Shown here piece after piece: positions 52,380-61,433 of a stretch of 64,000 nt of DNA (its first letter is position 1; the number at the start of each line of letters is the position of its first letter). The notes beneath the pieces were generated by a model. That model made no database searches. It was not told the origin of the DNA and was given only the letters and a program-made list of their open reading frames with translations. The translations under genes were made by a program, and so were the position numbers. Origin of the DNA: ENR-C20 sp942493145 (GTDB taxonomy: Bacteria; Bacillota; Clostridia; Acetivibrionales; DTU013); the NCBI GenBank assembly GCA_942493145.1, contig OW818679.1:2790001-2854000 (forward strand), in the 5' to 3' direction.

Positions 52380-52901
52380 TTAACCAGATTGTAATGATTT
52401 CGAAATAATACAACCGCAGAATTTCTGTCTGTAAAGCCCCATGTCCTTTGCTTTCTGCTGACCCTGCCTGAAACCAGGCCTGAAATCCCTGTAGAAAAAT
52501 TGCGTTCCATGCTTTAATGCGGCTTTCTCTCCTAGTTCCCTTATAAGGTCATGCTTCTGGTATGGGCTTACAAGAAGGGATGTCGTAAATGCATCAAAAC
52601 CATTTTCTGCCGCATGTTGTGCCGCTTTATCCATCCTGATCACATAGCACATTGTACAACGCTCAAACTCCGGGCCTTTGAAACTTTCCCATTCCTGCTG
52701 CCTGAAATCATCGATATAACTGACCTTCAGATCCTCAAGCCCTGAAAAAACGCCCACATTCTCACGCCTTTTGAGATACTCCTCATAAGGATGGATATTG
52801 GGATTATAAAACAAGCCCTCAACTTCAATACCTTCTTCCCTGACAACCGAAAATGGATATACAGAACAGGGCGCACAACACATATGCATCAACAGTTTCA
52901 A
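52380..52901 (-). CDS. queH: Epoxyqueuosine reductase QueH
   Basis: QueH completes queuosine synthesis by reducing epoxyqueuosine in tRNA, and is the alternative to QueG. The 173-residue protein has the iron-sulfur and active-site cysteines in HMCCAPCSVYPF near the N-terminus, CTMCYVIRMD in the middle and QKFCGCI at the C-terminus. The start is a TTG at 52901 behind GGAAGG. Together with queT it shows that this genome handles queuosine, although the rest of the pathway is not in the window. Confidence 0.94.
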   Translation of the reverse strand: MKLLMHMCCAPCSVYPFSVVREEGIEVEGLFYNPNIHPYEEYLKRRENVGVFSGLEDLKVSYIDDFRQQEWESFKGPEFERCTMCYVIRMDKAAQHAAENGFDAFTTSLLVSPYQKHDLIRELGEKAALKHGTQFFYRDFRPGFRQGQQKAKDMGLYRQKFCGCIISKSLQSG

Positions 52902-53067
52902 ATAAATCTTCCTTCCTCAATCATGGATTAGCAATTACATATTAATTTTACCATATAAAAGACATTTCAGCATGACTTATGATGTTTTTGCCACGTTGCC
53001 GTTTAAAAACCCGAACTGTCATATATAATCAATATCAAAAGACAATAAACATCAATGGGGGATTAGT

Positions 53068-54483
53068 ATGAAAGCTAAGAAAAGAAAAACCACAATGGCA
53101 ACTTTATGTATTTTTTCTATTATAGTATCCATGTTAAGCGGTTGTGGATCCTCAGCGCAAAACACACAGCCTGTCAGCAATGTGGAGGGCAACATTGAAG
53201 AAATAGCGGTGAATCTCGTAACTGATTTGTCAAAGGGTAATTATGAAGCTGCATTATCCGGGTATGCTTACGACAAAACCATGCTAAAAGTCATAAACGC
53301 CAAATTCCTTGAGGAAAAACTCTGGAACGTACTTATAAGCCAGTATGGCGCTTTTGAGGAAATAATCGGTCATTCAGCTTCAAACAGTAAAGGTTACGAC
53401 ATAATCTCGGTCAAGTCCACTTTCCAGAAGCAGAAGCTGAATATCAACGTAGTGTTCGATTCAAACAAACTGATTGCCGGTTTGAATTACACCCCAGATA
53501 CCGAAAGCTCAGGAGATACTGTCCAGAAAGATACAGCCCAAATACCTGACGGTGTGAAAGAAACCTCTGTTGAATTCGGTAAAGTCGGCTGGGAACTGCC
53601 AGGGACCCTCACTGCACCGGCAAAAGGTGGAAAATACCCGGTCGTTATCCTCGTGCACGGTTCAGGCCCCAATGACAGGGACGAAACCATCGGTCCGAAC
53701 AAACCCTTCCGCGACATCTCATGGGGCCTCGCTGAAAAAGGAATCGCATCACTGAGATACGACAAAAGGACTTTCGTCTACGGTGAAAAAATGTCGACAG
53801 ATACGGAGGCTATGACTGTCTATGATGAAACTGTGGAAGATGCCGTACTTGCAGTGCAGTTCCTCAAGGGAAGGGATGGAATCGATTCTGAAAAGATATT
53901 TGTTCTTGGGCATAGCCTGGGTGGCATGCTGATTCCGAGGATCGCACAGGAAACTCCGGGTGCAGCCGGTTACCTGCTTGTTTCTGCTCCCGTTACTCCG
54001 CTTGAAGATATAATGATAGAACAACTGGAATACATCATCGGGCTGGATGGCAGTAATACAGATGCCGCCACAAAAGAAACCCTTGAAAACACACTCGTAC
54101 AATATAAGAAAATGCGGGAAAATGTCAAAAGCCTCACGCCCGAAAGCAACCTGACGGTAAATGAGCTGTTTGGAGCTCCGGCCTCCTACTGGCTGGATCT
54201 TAAGGACTATGACCCTTCAAAATCTGCCCTTGATATTGAGAAGCCCATGATTGTCATACAGGGAGAAAGGGACTACCAGGTGACAATGAAGGAATTTGAG
54301 GTCTGGAAAAAAGCCCTTGCCGGAAAAAGCAATGCAACAGTGAAATCCTATCCGGGATTAAACCATCTTCTTATAAAGGGAGAAGTCAGATCAGAACCCA
54401 GTGAATATGAAACCGCCGGCAAAGTAGACAGTGGATTGATTCAGTATCTTGCGGACTGGATTTCGAGCGGTTCAGTCAAATAG
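53068..54483 (+). CDS. Alpha/beta-hydrolase lipoprotein with DUF3887 domain
   Basis: This 471-residue exported esterase-like protein has a lipobox LSGC near residue 26. An N-terminal DUF3887-like domain (about residues 45-145) is followed by a C-terminal alpha/beta-hydrolase (about 180-465). The nucleophile elbow is GHSLGGM, the oxyanion region is LVHGSGPNDRDE and the late histidine is GLNHLLIK; the acid is probably Asp in IQGERDYQV. It resembles family S9-like acyl-esterases that act on secreted substrates. GGGGGATTAGT precedes the ATG. It converges with ruvB, stops four bases apart. Confidence 0.9.
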   Translation: MKAKKRKTTMATLCIFSIIVSMLSGCGSSAQNTQPVSNVEGNIEEIAVNLVTDLSKGNYEAALSGYAYDKTMLKVINAKFLEEKLWNVLISQYGAFEEIIGHSASNSKGYDIISVKSTFQKQKLNINVVFDSNKLIAGLNYTPDTESSGDTVQKDTAQIPDGVKETSVEFGKVGWELPGTLTAPAKGGKYPVVILVHGSGPNDRDETIGPNKPFRDISWGLAEKGIASLRYDKRTFVYGEKMSTDTEAMTVYDETVEDAVLAVQFLKGRDGIDSEKIFVLGHSLGGMLIPRIAQETPGAAGYLLVSAPVTPLEDIMIEQLEYIIGLDGSNTDAATKETLENTLVQYKKMRENVKSLTPESNLTVNELFGAPASYWLDLKDYDPSKSALDIEKPMIVIQGERDYQVTMKEFEVWKKALAGKSNATVKSYPGLNHLLIKGEVRSEPSEYETAGKVDSGLIQYLADWISSGSVK

Positions 54484-54487
54484 GCGT

Positions 54488-55480
54488 TCACATCTTTAGT
54501 CCAAAATGGTCGTATGCAAGCTTTGTGGTCATCCTCCCCCGAGGGGTCTTGTTGATGAAGCCGAGTTGAAGCAGGTACGGTTCATATACGTCCTCAATCG
54601 TCTCGGTTTCTTCTCCGATGCAGGCCGCAAGAGTCTCCAACCCAACCGGCCCTCCGGCGAACTTGTCTATGATGCTCATAAGCATTTTCCTGTCTATGGC
54701 ATCAAGGCCAATATCGTCTATTTCAAGCGCATCCAGCGCTATTTTTGCCATCCTCAGGTCAATGATCCCCTCGCCCTTAACCTGGGCAAAGTCCCTGACT
54801 CTTTTCAGCAGCCTGTTTGCAATACGCGGCGTCCCTCTTGAACGGCGTGCGATCTCGGTAGCACCAGCTGCATCTATGGCTATGCCCAGGATACCGGCAG
54901 ACCTTTTGACGATAAGCTCCAGCTCATCAGAGGTATATATTTCAAGCCGGTTTATCATGCCGAACCTGTCCCTTAGCGGTGATGTCAGCAATCCGGCTTT
55001 CGTCGTCGCCCCTATAAGTGTGAATTTCGGGAGATCAAGCCTTATGGACCGGGCGCTCGGCCCTTTACCAATAATTATATCCAGTGCATAGTCTTCCATT
55101 GCCGGGTAAAGGATTTCTTCCACACTGCGGTTAAGCCTGTGTATCTCATCTATGAAAAGCACATCGTAGCTGCCCAGGTTTGTAAGGATGGCTGCCAGGT
55201 CTCCGGCCTTTTCTATGGCAGGACCGGATGTGATCCTGAGGCTTACACCCAGCTCCGATGCGATGATACCCGCCAGAGTGGTTTTTCCAAGGCCGGGCGG
55301 TCCATAAAGAAGGACATGGTCAAGGGCTTCCTTTCGCCTTTTCGCAGCTTCTATAAAGACATTCAGGTTTTCCTTAATTTTTGTCTGCCCTATGTACTCG
55401 CTGAATTTGCGTGGACGCAGACTCATCTCGTCCGTATCTTCTACAGCGGCGTCCCCTGCAACCAGCCTGTCCTCATCCAT
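54488..55480 (-). CDS. ruvB: Holliday junction helicase RuvB
   Basis: RuvB is the hexameric AAA+ motor that, with RuvA, moves Holliday junctions. The 330-residue protein shows LYGPPGLGKTTLA (Walker A), LFIDEIHRLN (Walker B), GATTKAGLLTSPLRDRFG (sensor I region) and the C-terminal winged-helix PRGRMTTKLAYDHFG. GGAGG precedes the ATG. It ends the ruvC-ruvA-ruvB group, though ruvC and ruvA are separated by about 90 bases containing a palindrome. Confidence 0.98.
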   Translation of the reverse strand: MDEDRLVAGDAAVEDTDEMSLRPRKFSEYIGQTKIKENLNVFIEAAKRRKEALDHVLLYGPPGLGKTTLAGIIASELGVSLRITSGPAIEKAGDLAAILTNLGSYDVLFIDEIHRLNRSVEEILYPAMEDYALDIIIGKGPSARSIRLDLPKFTLIGATTKAGLLTSPLRDRFGMINRLEIYTSDELELIVKRSAGILGIAIDAAGATEIARRSRGTPRIANRLLKRVRDFAQVKGEGIIDLRMAKIALDALEIDDIGLDAIDRKMLMSIIDKFAGGPVGLETLAACIGEETETIEDVYEPYLLQLGFINKTPRGRMTTKLAYDHFGLKM

Positions 55481-55523
55481 AGTCCCTCATCCTCCGTATA
55501 CACAATATCATTCCTTGTATTGC

Positions 55524-56129
55524 CTATCTTACCAACCCTTTAAGAGCATTCCTTATGATCGTCTCCAGCTCCATATCCTCGGAATATACCGTCGACACTG
55601 CCTTGCTTGCCTCGTAGGAGCTGTATCCAAGTACCATCAGTGCATTAATCGCTTCAGATATCCTGTTGTTTTCCCTTCCGCCAGCCTGCAAGCCTCCAAT
55701 ATCAGATGTAACAGCAGCCAGTTGTTCCTTCTTGATCTTATCCTTAAGCTCGAGGATTATCCTCTGAGCCATCTTGTTACCTATTCCCTGTGCCTTTGTA
55801 AGTGTTTTAACATCATCAGTGATGACAGTCAGTCCGAATTTGGAAGGAGATACAGCTGAGATCAGCGAGAGTGCAGCCTTTGGTCCTACTCCCGAAACGG
55901 TTATAAGCAGCTCGAACATGCCAAGCTCCTCCTGTGTGATGAACCCGAAGAGGCTCATGACATCCTCCCTGACATACAGATGGGTGAACACCTTGACTTC
56001 TGATCCAACCGCACCCGCCGCTTCAAGCGACGACATGGAGGTAAGGATCCTGTAACCCACCCCATTGGCCTCCACAACCATATGATCCGTATGCTTGTAT
56101 TCCAGACTTCCTTTTATATATGCGTACAA
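55524..56129 (-). CDS. ruvA: Holliday junction DNA-binding protein RuvA
   Basis: RuvA tetramers hold the junction flat and load RuvB. The 201-residue protein has an OB domain (AYIKGSLEYKHTDHMVVEA), the helix-hairpin-helix pair (FELLITVSGVGPKAALSLIS and TKAQGIGNKMAQRIILEL) and the RuvB-contacting C-terminal domain. The TTG at 56129 follows AGGAGGTG by five bases, counting from the end of the G run. It is co-directional with ruvB, 43 bases apart. Confidence 0.97.
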   Translation of the reverse strand: MYAYIKGSLEYKHTDHMVVEANGVGYRILTSMSSLEAAGAVGSEVKVFTHLYVREDVMSLFGFITQEELGMFELLITVSGVGPKAALSLISAVSPSKFGLTVITDDVKTLTKAQGIGNKMAQRIILELKDKIKKEQLAAVTSDIGGLQAGGRENNRISEAINALMVLGYSSYEASKAVSTVYSEDMELETIIRNALKGLVR

Positions 56130-56171
56130 AGCTGCACCTCCTGAGTTATTATCGGGATATGGGATACTCCC

Positions 56172-56200
56172 GGGACATTCCTCGAAAAGGTGTGTCCCCC
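56172..56200. repeat. GGGACA palindrome related to the thrC repeats
   Basis: GGGACATTCC and GGTGTGTCCC can form an imperfect hairpin with the loop TCGAAAA. The sequence closely follows the 63-bp units at 14541-14729. It lies in the ruvC-ruvA gap and marks a second copy of the same dispersed element. Confidence 0.7.
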
Positions 56201-56220
56201 TTCCCGTTCCATGTCCCAGC

Positions 56221-56712
56221 CTACATATTCCTGATGGCTTCCATCCTGTAGGAATTTCCGTGGCATATGGCTACTGCCAGCGCATCAGCCGCATCATCCG
56301 GCTTAGGTATCTCCTTCAGGTTGAGGATGGCCTTCACCATCTGCTGTACCTGCGCCTTATCCGCTCTTCCATATCCTGTGACAGCCTGCTTTACCTGAAG
56401 CGGAGTGTATTCGGATACATATATGCCCGACCGTGCAGCTGCCGTCAGCACTGTGCCCCTGCCGTGAGCTGCCATTATGGCTGTTTTTATATTCTTGTTG
56501 AAAAAAAGCTCCTCCACCGAAATGGCATCCGGTTTGAATGTATTTATGAGTCTTTCCATGCCTTTATCGATTTCAAGAAGTCTCTCAGCAAAAACAGAGC
56601 CGCTTTTCGTGGTTATTGCACCATGATCAAGCACCGAAAATTTGTTCCCCTCATATTTTACTATACCATAACCTGTAATTGCAAATCCCGGATCAATGCC
56701 CAAAATAACCAT
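56221..56712 (-). CDS. ruvC: Holliday junction endonuclease RuvC
   Basis: RuvC cleaves Holliday junctions as a dimer. The 163-residue protein has the first catalytic Asp in LGIDPGFAITGYG, the Glu in ISVEELFFNKN and the C-terminal KPDDAADALAVAICH that completes the metal site, together with YTPLQVKQAVTGYGRADKAQVQQM. GGGAGAG precedes the ATG. It is divergent from argG, sharing a 170-base upstream region. Confidence 0.98.
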   Translation of the reverse strand: MVILGIDPGFAITGYGIVKYEGNKFSVLDHGAITTKSGSVFAERLLEIDKGMERLINTFKPDAISVEELFFNKNIKTAIMAAHGRGTVLTAAARSGIYVSEYTPLQVKQAVTGYGRADKAQVQQMVKAILNLKEIPKPDDAADALAVAICHGNSYRMEAIRNM

Positions 56713-56782
56713 CGTATGCTCTCCCGCGCTATCCCGATCTGATACTCTTTTCTCTCAGCAAAATGTATATTTATAATTTTTA

Positions 56783-56811
56783 TTGAATATTTATGCACGC
56801 TGTTGTATAAT
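56783..56811 (+). promoter_or_regulatory. argGH promoter with overlapping ArgR-type operator
   Basis: TTGAAT (56783-56788) and TATAAT (56806-56811) are 17 bases apart. TGAATATTTATGCA (56784-56797) overlaps the -35 and matches the ARG-box half-site pattern TGAATAWWWATTCA at most positions. Arginine-dependent repression by ArgR/AhrC is the expected control. Confidence 0.75.
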
Positions 56812-56883
56812 CATATATTATTAAGTACAATATAAATATTACTATAACAGGCAATATTGTAGCATAGTTGCGGAGGAATTGAT

Positions 56884-58095
56884 ATGAACAAAAAGGAAAA
56901 AATAGTACTTGCATATTCGGGCGGATTGGATACATCCATCATCATTCCGTGGTTAAAAGAGAATTACGACTGCGAAGTCATCGCCATGGCAGCCGACGTT
57001 GGACAGGGTGAAGAACTGGACCCATTGAATGAGAAAGCAATCAAGACCGGAGCCAGCAAAATATACATCGAAGATTTGAAGGAAGAATTCATAACCGATT
57101 TCATTTATCCGACCCTCAAAGCAGGTGCGGTATATGAAGGAAAATACCTGCTGGGTACATCCTTTGCAAGACCCATCATAGCAAAGAGAATGGTGGAGAT
57201 AGCTGAAAAGGAAGGCGCTACGGCAGTTGCTCACGGAGCAACAGGAAAAGGCAATGACCAGGTCAGGTTCGAGCTTACAGTAAAGGCTCTGGCTCCACAC
57301 CTGAAGATAATTGCCCCCTGGAGGATCTGGGATATCAAATCAAGAGAAGACGCCATTGATTACGCAACCCAGAGGAACATACCCATTCCTGTATCTAAAA
57401 AGGATAACTACAGCATGGACAGGAATCTCTGGCATCTCAGCCACGAAGGCCAGGATCTCGAAAGTCCCTGGAACGAGCCCCAGTATGATAAAATGCTCAA
57501 GCTCATGGTATCTCCCGAAAAGGCGCCTGACAAGGCAACTTATGTGGAAATTGAATTTGAAAAGGGCATTCCTAAAAAAGTTAATGGTGAAAAATACAAG
57601 CCGGTTGAAATGATTAAGGTACTGAACAAGCTGGGCGGCGAAAACGGAGTCGGCATAATCGACATGGTTGAGAACAGGCTGGTCGGCATGAAATCAAGAG
57701 GCGTTTACGAGACTCCCGGCGGAACCATACTTTATGCGGCCCACAGGGAGCTTGAACTGCTGTGCCTTGACAGGGATACACTGCATTACAAGGATATTGT
57801 GGCACAGAGGTTTGCCGAACTTGTCTACTTTGGACAATGGTACACCCCGCTCAGGGAATCGCTTTCAGCCTTTGTTGACCATACTCAGCAGACTGTCACA
57901 GGAACCGTAAGGATGAAGCTTTATAAGGGCAACTGTATGCCTGCCGGAGCAAAATCCGACTACTCACTTTACAGCGAAGAGCTCTCAACCTTCGGAAGGG
58001 ACGAAGTGTACAACCAGAAAGATGCAGAAGGCTTCATAAACCTCTTCGGTCTGCCGATGAAGGTAAGATCCCTCATGATGAAGGATAAGAAATAG
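56884..58095 (+). CDS. argG: Argininosuccinate synthase
   Basis: This enzyme joins citrulline and aspartate with ATP, the penultimate step of arginine synthesis. The 403-residue protein begins with the PP-loop AYSGGLDTSIIIPWL. It keeps the citrulline/aspartate-binding motifs HGATGKGNDQVRFE and SRGVYETPGGTIL. GGAGG precedes the ATG at seven bases. It is followed by argH after 20 bases, so the two form an operon. Confidence 0.98.
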   Translation: MNKKEKIVLAYSGGLDTSIIIPWLKENYDCEVIAMAADVGQGEELDPLNEKAIKTGASKIYIEDLKEEFITDFIYPTLKAGAVYEGKYLLGTSFARPIIAKRMVEIAEKEGATAVAHGATGKGNDQVRFELTVKALAPHLKIIAPWRIWDIKSREDAIDYATQRNIPIPVSKKDNYSMDRNLWHLSHEGQDLESPWNEPQYDKMLKLMVSPEKAPDKATYVEIEFEKGIPKKVNGEKYKPVEMIKVLNKLGGENGVGIIDMVENRLVGMKSRGVYETPGGTILYAAHRELELLCLDRDTLHYKDIVAQRFAELVYFGQWYTPLRESLSAFVDHTQQTVTGTVRMKLYKGNCMPAGAKSDYSLYSEELSTFGRDEVYNQKDAEGFINLFGLPMKVRSLMMKDKK

Positions 58096-58115
58096 GAAAG
58101 GTTTGGGTACCCTAA

Positions 58116-59519
58116 ATGAAACTCTGGGGTGGAAGGTTTTCTAAAGGCACTGATAAATCGGTGGATGATTTCAATTCCTCCATTAGCTTCGACAGCAGGC
58201 TATACAGGCATGACATCAAGGGAAGCATCGCCCATGCGACAATGTTGGGCAAATGCGGCATCATTCCAGCGGAGGATGCTGCACTCATCTGCAGTACACT
58301 TGATGAGATCCTCCATGACATAGAAAAGGGCATGGTGGAGTTTGAGGTAGACGCTGAAGACATCCATATGAATATTGAAAAGATCCTTATATCAAGAATC
58401 GGTGATACCGGCAAAAAGCTTCACACCGGAAGGAGTCGCAACGACCAGGTCGCTCTTGATATCCGCATGTATCTGAAGGATGAGATAATCGAAATATCAG
58501 GCATGCTTTGCTCCCTTCTTGAAGTCCTTGTGCATATTTCCGGGGAAAACACCGCCACCATACTGCCTGGATACACCCATCTGCAGCGGGCACAGCCAAT
58601 TACGCTTGCACATCACATGATGGCATACTTCCAGATGTTCAGGCGTGACTCAGAAAGGCTGCAGGATTGCTATAAACGGACGGATGTCATGCCTCTTGGA
58701 TCAGGCGCCCTTGCTGGTACTACTTATCCTCTTGACAGGACTTTTGTTGCCAAAGCCCTCGGTTTCTCAGCCATCACCGAAAACAGCCTCGATGGCGTAA
58801 GCGACAGAGACTTTGCAATCGAGCTTGCTTCCTGCCTGTCCATGCTGATGATGCACCTCAGCAGGTTCAGCGAGGAGTTGATAATATGGTCAACAGGCGA
58901 GTTTAACTTTGTCGAGATGGATGACGCCTATAGCACCGGAAGCAGCATAATGCCCCAGAAGAAAAATCCTGACGTGGCAGAGCTGGTCCGCGGAAAGACC
59001 GGTCGTGTATACGGTTCACTCATGACACTGCTCGCAGTGATGAAATCGCTCCCCCTCGCATACAACAAAGATATGCAGGAGGATAAGGAAGCCATCTTCG
59101 ATGCGGTGGATACAGTCAAAATGTGCCTGCCGGTTTTCACACGAATGACAGACACCATGAAGATAAGGAAGGAAAGCATGTACAAGGCGGCACAGGGAGG
59201 CTTCACCAATGCCACCGATGTGGCTGACTACCTGGTGAAAAAGGGAATCCCCTTCAGAAGTGCCCATGAGATTATCGGAAATATGGTGCTCTATTGCATA
59301 AAGAATGACAAGGCTATTGATGCTCTTTCAATGGATGAATTTAAAAGCTTTTCCGAAAAGATTGGGGAAGATGTATATGCAGAAATAAGCCTTGAAAAGT
59401 GCGTTTCCGGCAGGAACCTGCCCGGCGGGCCGGCAGCGGATAGCGTAATGGCATCCATCGAAACCGGCCGTATCTTTCTTGAAGCTCTGAAGAAGAGGTT
59501 AGGGATAAGGGAGATTTGA
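58116..59519 (+). CDS. argH: Argininosuccinate lyase
   Basis: ArgH splits argininosuccinate into arginine and fumarate. The 467-residue protein has LWGGRFSKG at the N-terminus, HTGRSRNDQVALD, the active-site loop TGSSIMPQKKNPD with the catalytic Ser, and GGFTNATDVADYLV. It sits 20 bases after argG; the ribosome site (GGAAAGG) is modest. A strong terminator follows 27 bases after the stop. Confidence 0.98.
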   Translation: MKLWGGRFSKGTDKSVDDFNSSISFDSRLYRHDIKGSIAHATMLGKCGIIPAEDAALICSTLDEILHDIEKGMVEFEVDAEDIHMNIEKILISRIGDTGKKLHTGRSRNDQVALDIRMYLKDEIIEISGMLCSLLEVLVHISGENTATILPGYTHLQRAQPITLAHHMMAYFQMFRRDSERLQDCYKRTDVMPLGSGALAGTTYPLDRTFVAKALGFSAITENSLDGVSDRDFAIELASCLSMLMMHLSRFSEELIIWSTGEFNFVEMDDAYSTGSSIMPQKKNPDVAELVRGKTGRVYGSLMTLLAVMKSLPLAYNKDMQEDKEAIFDAVDTVKMCLPVFTRMTDTMKIRKESMYKAAQGGFTNATDVADYLVKKGIPFRSAHEIIGNMVLYCIKNDKAIDALSMDEFKSFSEKIGEDVYAEISLEKCVSGRNLPGGPAADSVMASIETGRIFLEALKKRLGIREI

Positions 59520-59546
59520 CTTTAAGTAAACTTAAGATAGCCAATA

Positions 59547-59585
59547 AAAAACCGGATGCCTTTTGGGGCGATCCGGTTTTTGTTT
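59547..59585. terminator. Bidirectional terminator after argGH
   Basis: AAAAACCGGAT (59547-59557) and ATCCGGTTTTT (59571-59581) form an 11-bp stem with T runs on both strands. It also serves the convergent gene ending at 59612. Confidence 0.9.
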
Positions 59586-59611
59586 GCTTCCAGTATTTTA
59601 TTGGGAAATTT

Positions 59612-59923
59612 TCATTTTTGCTTGACCTTTTTCTCCATAGCTTTACCCAGGCTGTACCATGAATCTCTCAGCCTGAAACGCATTTCCTCATCAAGAGTAC
59701 GCTCGATTACATCATTAAGGTTCCTTCTCATTTCGATATATTCAACCAAATTAAATTCGGGTTTCTCAAGCAATTTTTCTATGTCGCTTATCCATTCGGT
59801 TATATGTTCGGATCCGATAAACTCACCAGTTACCTTCTTTTTCAGATGGGCAATAACAAGCTTCACTGCCTTCCTTTTTACATCTGCATCTGTCTGTACT
59901 TTTCTAATCATTTCCTTAGCCAT
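59612..59923 (-). CDS. Hypothetical helical protein
   Basis: This 103-residue soluble protein is predicted almost wholly helical and highly charged (KKVTGEFIGSEHITEWISDI, DEEMRFRLRDSWYSLGKAM). No signal or membrane segment and no known family are seen. The ATG at 59923 follows GGGGAG by eight bases and is chosen over the GTG start nine bases upstream. It is a single gene convergent with argH. Confidence 0.7.
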   Translation of the reverse strand: MAKEMIRKVQTDADVKRKAVKLVIAHLKKKVTGEFIGSEHITEWISDIEKLLEKPEFNLVEYIEMRRNLNDVIERTLDEEMRFRLRDSWYSLGKAMEKKVKQK

Positions 59924-60120
59924 ATCCACCACTCCCCGGATTTTTTTATAAAAAACATAAAAGCACTCATTATATTATATAATTGCCATTACAAGAGTAT
60001 TAACAATTATATAATAATATGGTTATTATTGCAAACTTTATACCCTTTGAACGATGCTGAAAATAAAAACATGAAAGATTTCTTATCTAATGTAAATTAT
60101 AACATATTATCCACGTGTAC

Positions 60121-61365
60121 TCAATATGTTACTAATTTTTTGCCATTCAAGTGGGAGGCGTCGATTAAATCCTTCCTTTTTTCCGGTATTACTACGGTTT
60201 CAGGATCGCCGTCACTGACATACTGTTCTTCCCTCGACAGTTCCTCAAGCCACCAGTCAAGATCGGCCTCAACGTTCTCGATGCCATTTGCTCTTACTCT
60301 GTGGATCGACATGGGATTAAACTTCAGGCTCACCGGAGAGGGCGACGGATCCCAGCCCACTTCAAGGATGCCTGTATTCTCATATTGAATTCCTTCGAAA
60401 TCACCTTTCATCACATATTGCTGTAGTTCCTCGGATGGCAGGCCATAAGGAAGGGAGAAGGTTTTCAGGATATATCCGGGTACCAGTTCCTGCATTGTTT
60501 TAACGTTCTTCCCAAGCTCCTCCTGTATTGTCAATGCGTCCTTTGTCTTTTTGAGATTAATGTGCGTATATGTATGGTTTCCAATTTCAAAACCACTGTC
60601 AACAAGGTACTGCAGTCTCTCGGCCAGGGTCCCGCTTCCCCGGAAGGTCTGGCAGCCAAGATTCACAAAGAAGGTCCCCTTAATGCCAAAATCAGGATGC
60701 TCTTTATTAAACTCCTCCATTATTCCTACAGCAGAAAGTTTGTTGACTTCAAGCGCAGGTTTGTTGGCGGAGTTTTCATCTGCAACTGTTGCCGCTGTGT
60801 CGGTTTCAACAAGATTGAACTGTCCGGAGGTACCGTCGTCAAAAGTAAATACCATTGGAATAGTACCGGCAGGTACATCAATGTTGTTGGCGAGCATATC
60901 ATTAAGATTTACAAGCCTGTAGCCCTTTTCATAAAGCTTGGGCAGAAGCTGTTCAAAAGCATTGAATGTAGTTGTATATTGCTTGTCACCCTTTTTGTAT
61001 TCACTTACAAAATTGTGGAACATTACGACCATAATCTTTCCCGATTCATTGGGTTTGACCACATTATAATCTATGACAGGATCAGTGGCAGCAGTATTAT
61101 CCACTGCTGTTCCATTATCTGATGGCGCATTTTCTGCCGATCCGTCTATTGTTCCATCTGTTGTTTCATATGCTGATCCATCGTTGCCTGGGCCCACTGT
61201 GCTTTCAATGGTTCCTGTGGTGGCGTTTTCAGATGATTGTGCTGTACCTCCCGGCTTGTTGTTACCGATTTTAGTGCTGGTACAACCTGCCATCATTGTG
61301 ATTATCAATAGTAAAGCAGATATTACTGTTATTTTTCTGAATGCTTTTACCCATTTGTTTTCCAT
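60121..61365 (-). CDS. Polysaccharide deacetylase lipoprotein (NodB family)
   Basis: This 414-residue secreted lipoprotein (lipobox MMAGC near residue 32) has a Ser/Thr/Asn/Gly-rich spacer and a NodB domain. It deacetylates N-acetyl sugars of peptidoglycan or chitin-like polymers with a bound metal. Visible motifs are VFTFDDGTSG with the catalytic Asp pair, IGNHTYTH with the metal histidines, and a later LPYGLPSEEL. The ATG at 61365 follows GGAGAGGG. It lies just downstream of addA on the same strand. Confidence 0.92.
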   Translation of the reverse strand: MENKWVKAFRKITVISALLLIITMMAGCTSTKIGNNKPGGTAQSSENATTGTIESTVGPGNDGSAYETTDGTIDGSAENAPSDNGTAVDNTAATDPVIDYNVVKPNESGKIMVVMFHNFVSEYKKGDKQYTTTFNAFEQLLPKLYEKGYRLVNLNDMLANNIDVPAGTIPMVFTFDDGTSGQFNLVETDTAATVADENSANKPALEVNKLSAVGIMEEFNKEHPDFGIKGTFFVNLGCQTFRGSGTLAERLQYLVDSGFEIGNHTYTHINLKKTKDALTIQEELGKNVKTMQELVPGYILKTFSLPYGLPSEELQQYVMKGDFEGIQYENTGILEVGWDPSPSPVSLKFNPMSIHRVRANGIENVEADLDWWLEELSREEQYVSDGDPETVVIPEKRKDLIDASHLNGKKLVTY

Positions 61366-61433
61366 GTTTGCCCTCTCCAATATTATGATTTTTCTTATGT
61401 GTTTTTCTTATGTGTTTTTCTTATGTGTTTTGA

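Noticed and set aside
59804..60388. Plus-strand frame of 194 codons between argH and the deacetylase region
   Set aside because: It is antisense to the 103-residue helical protein and to the deacetylase gene, with no start signal and no recognisable protein features.
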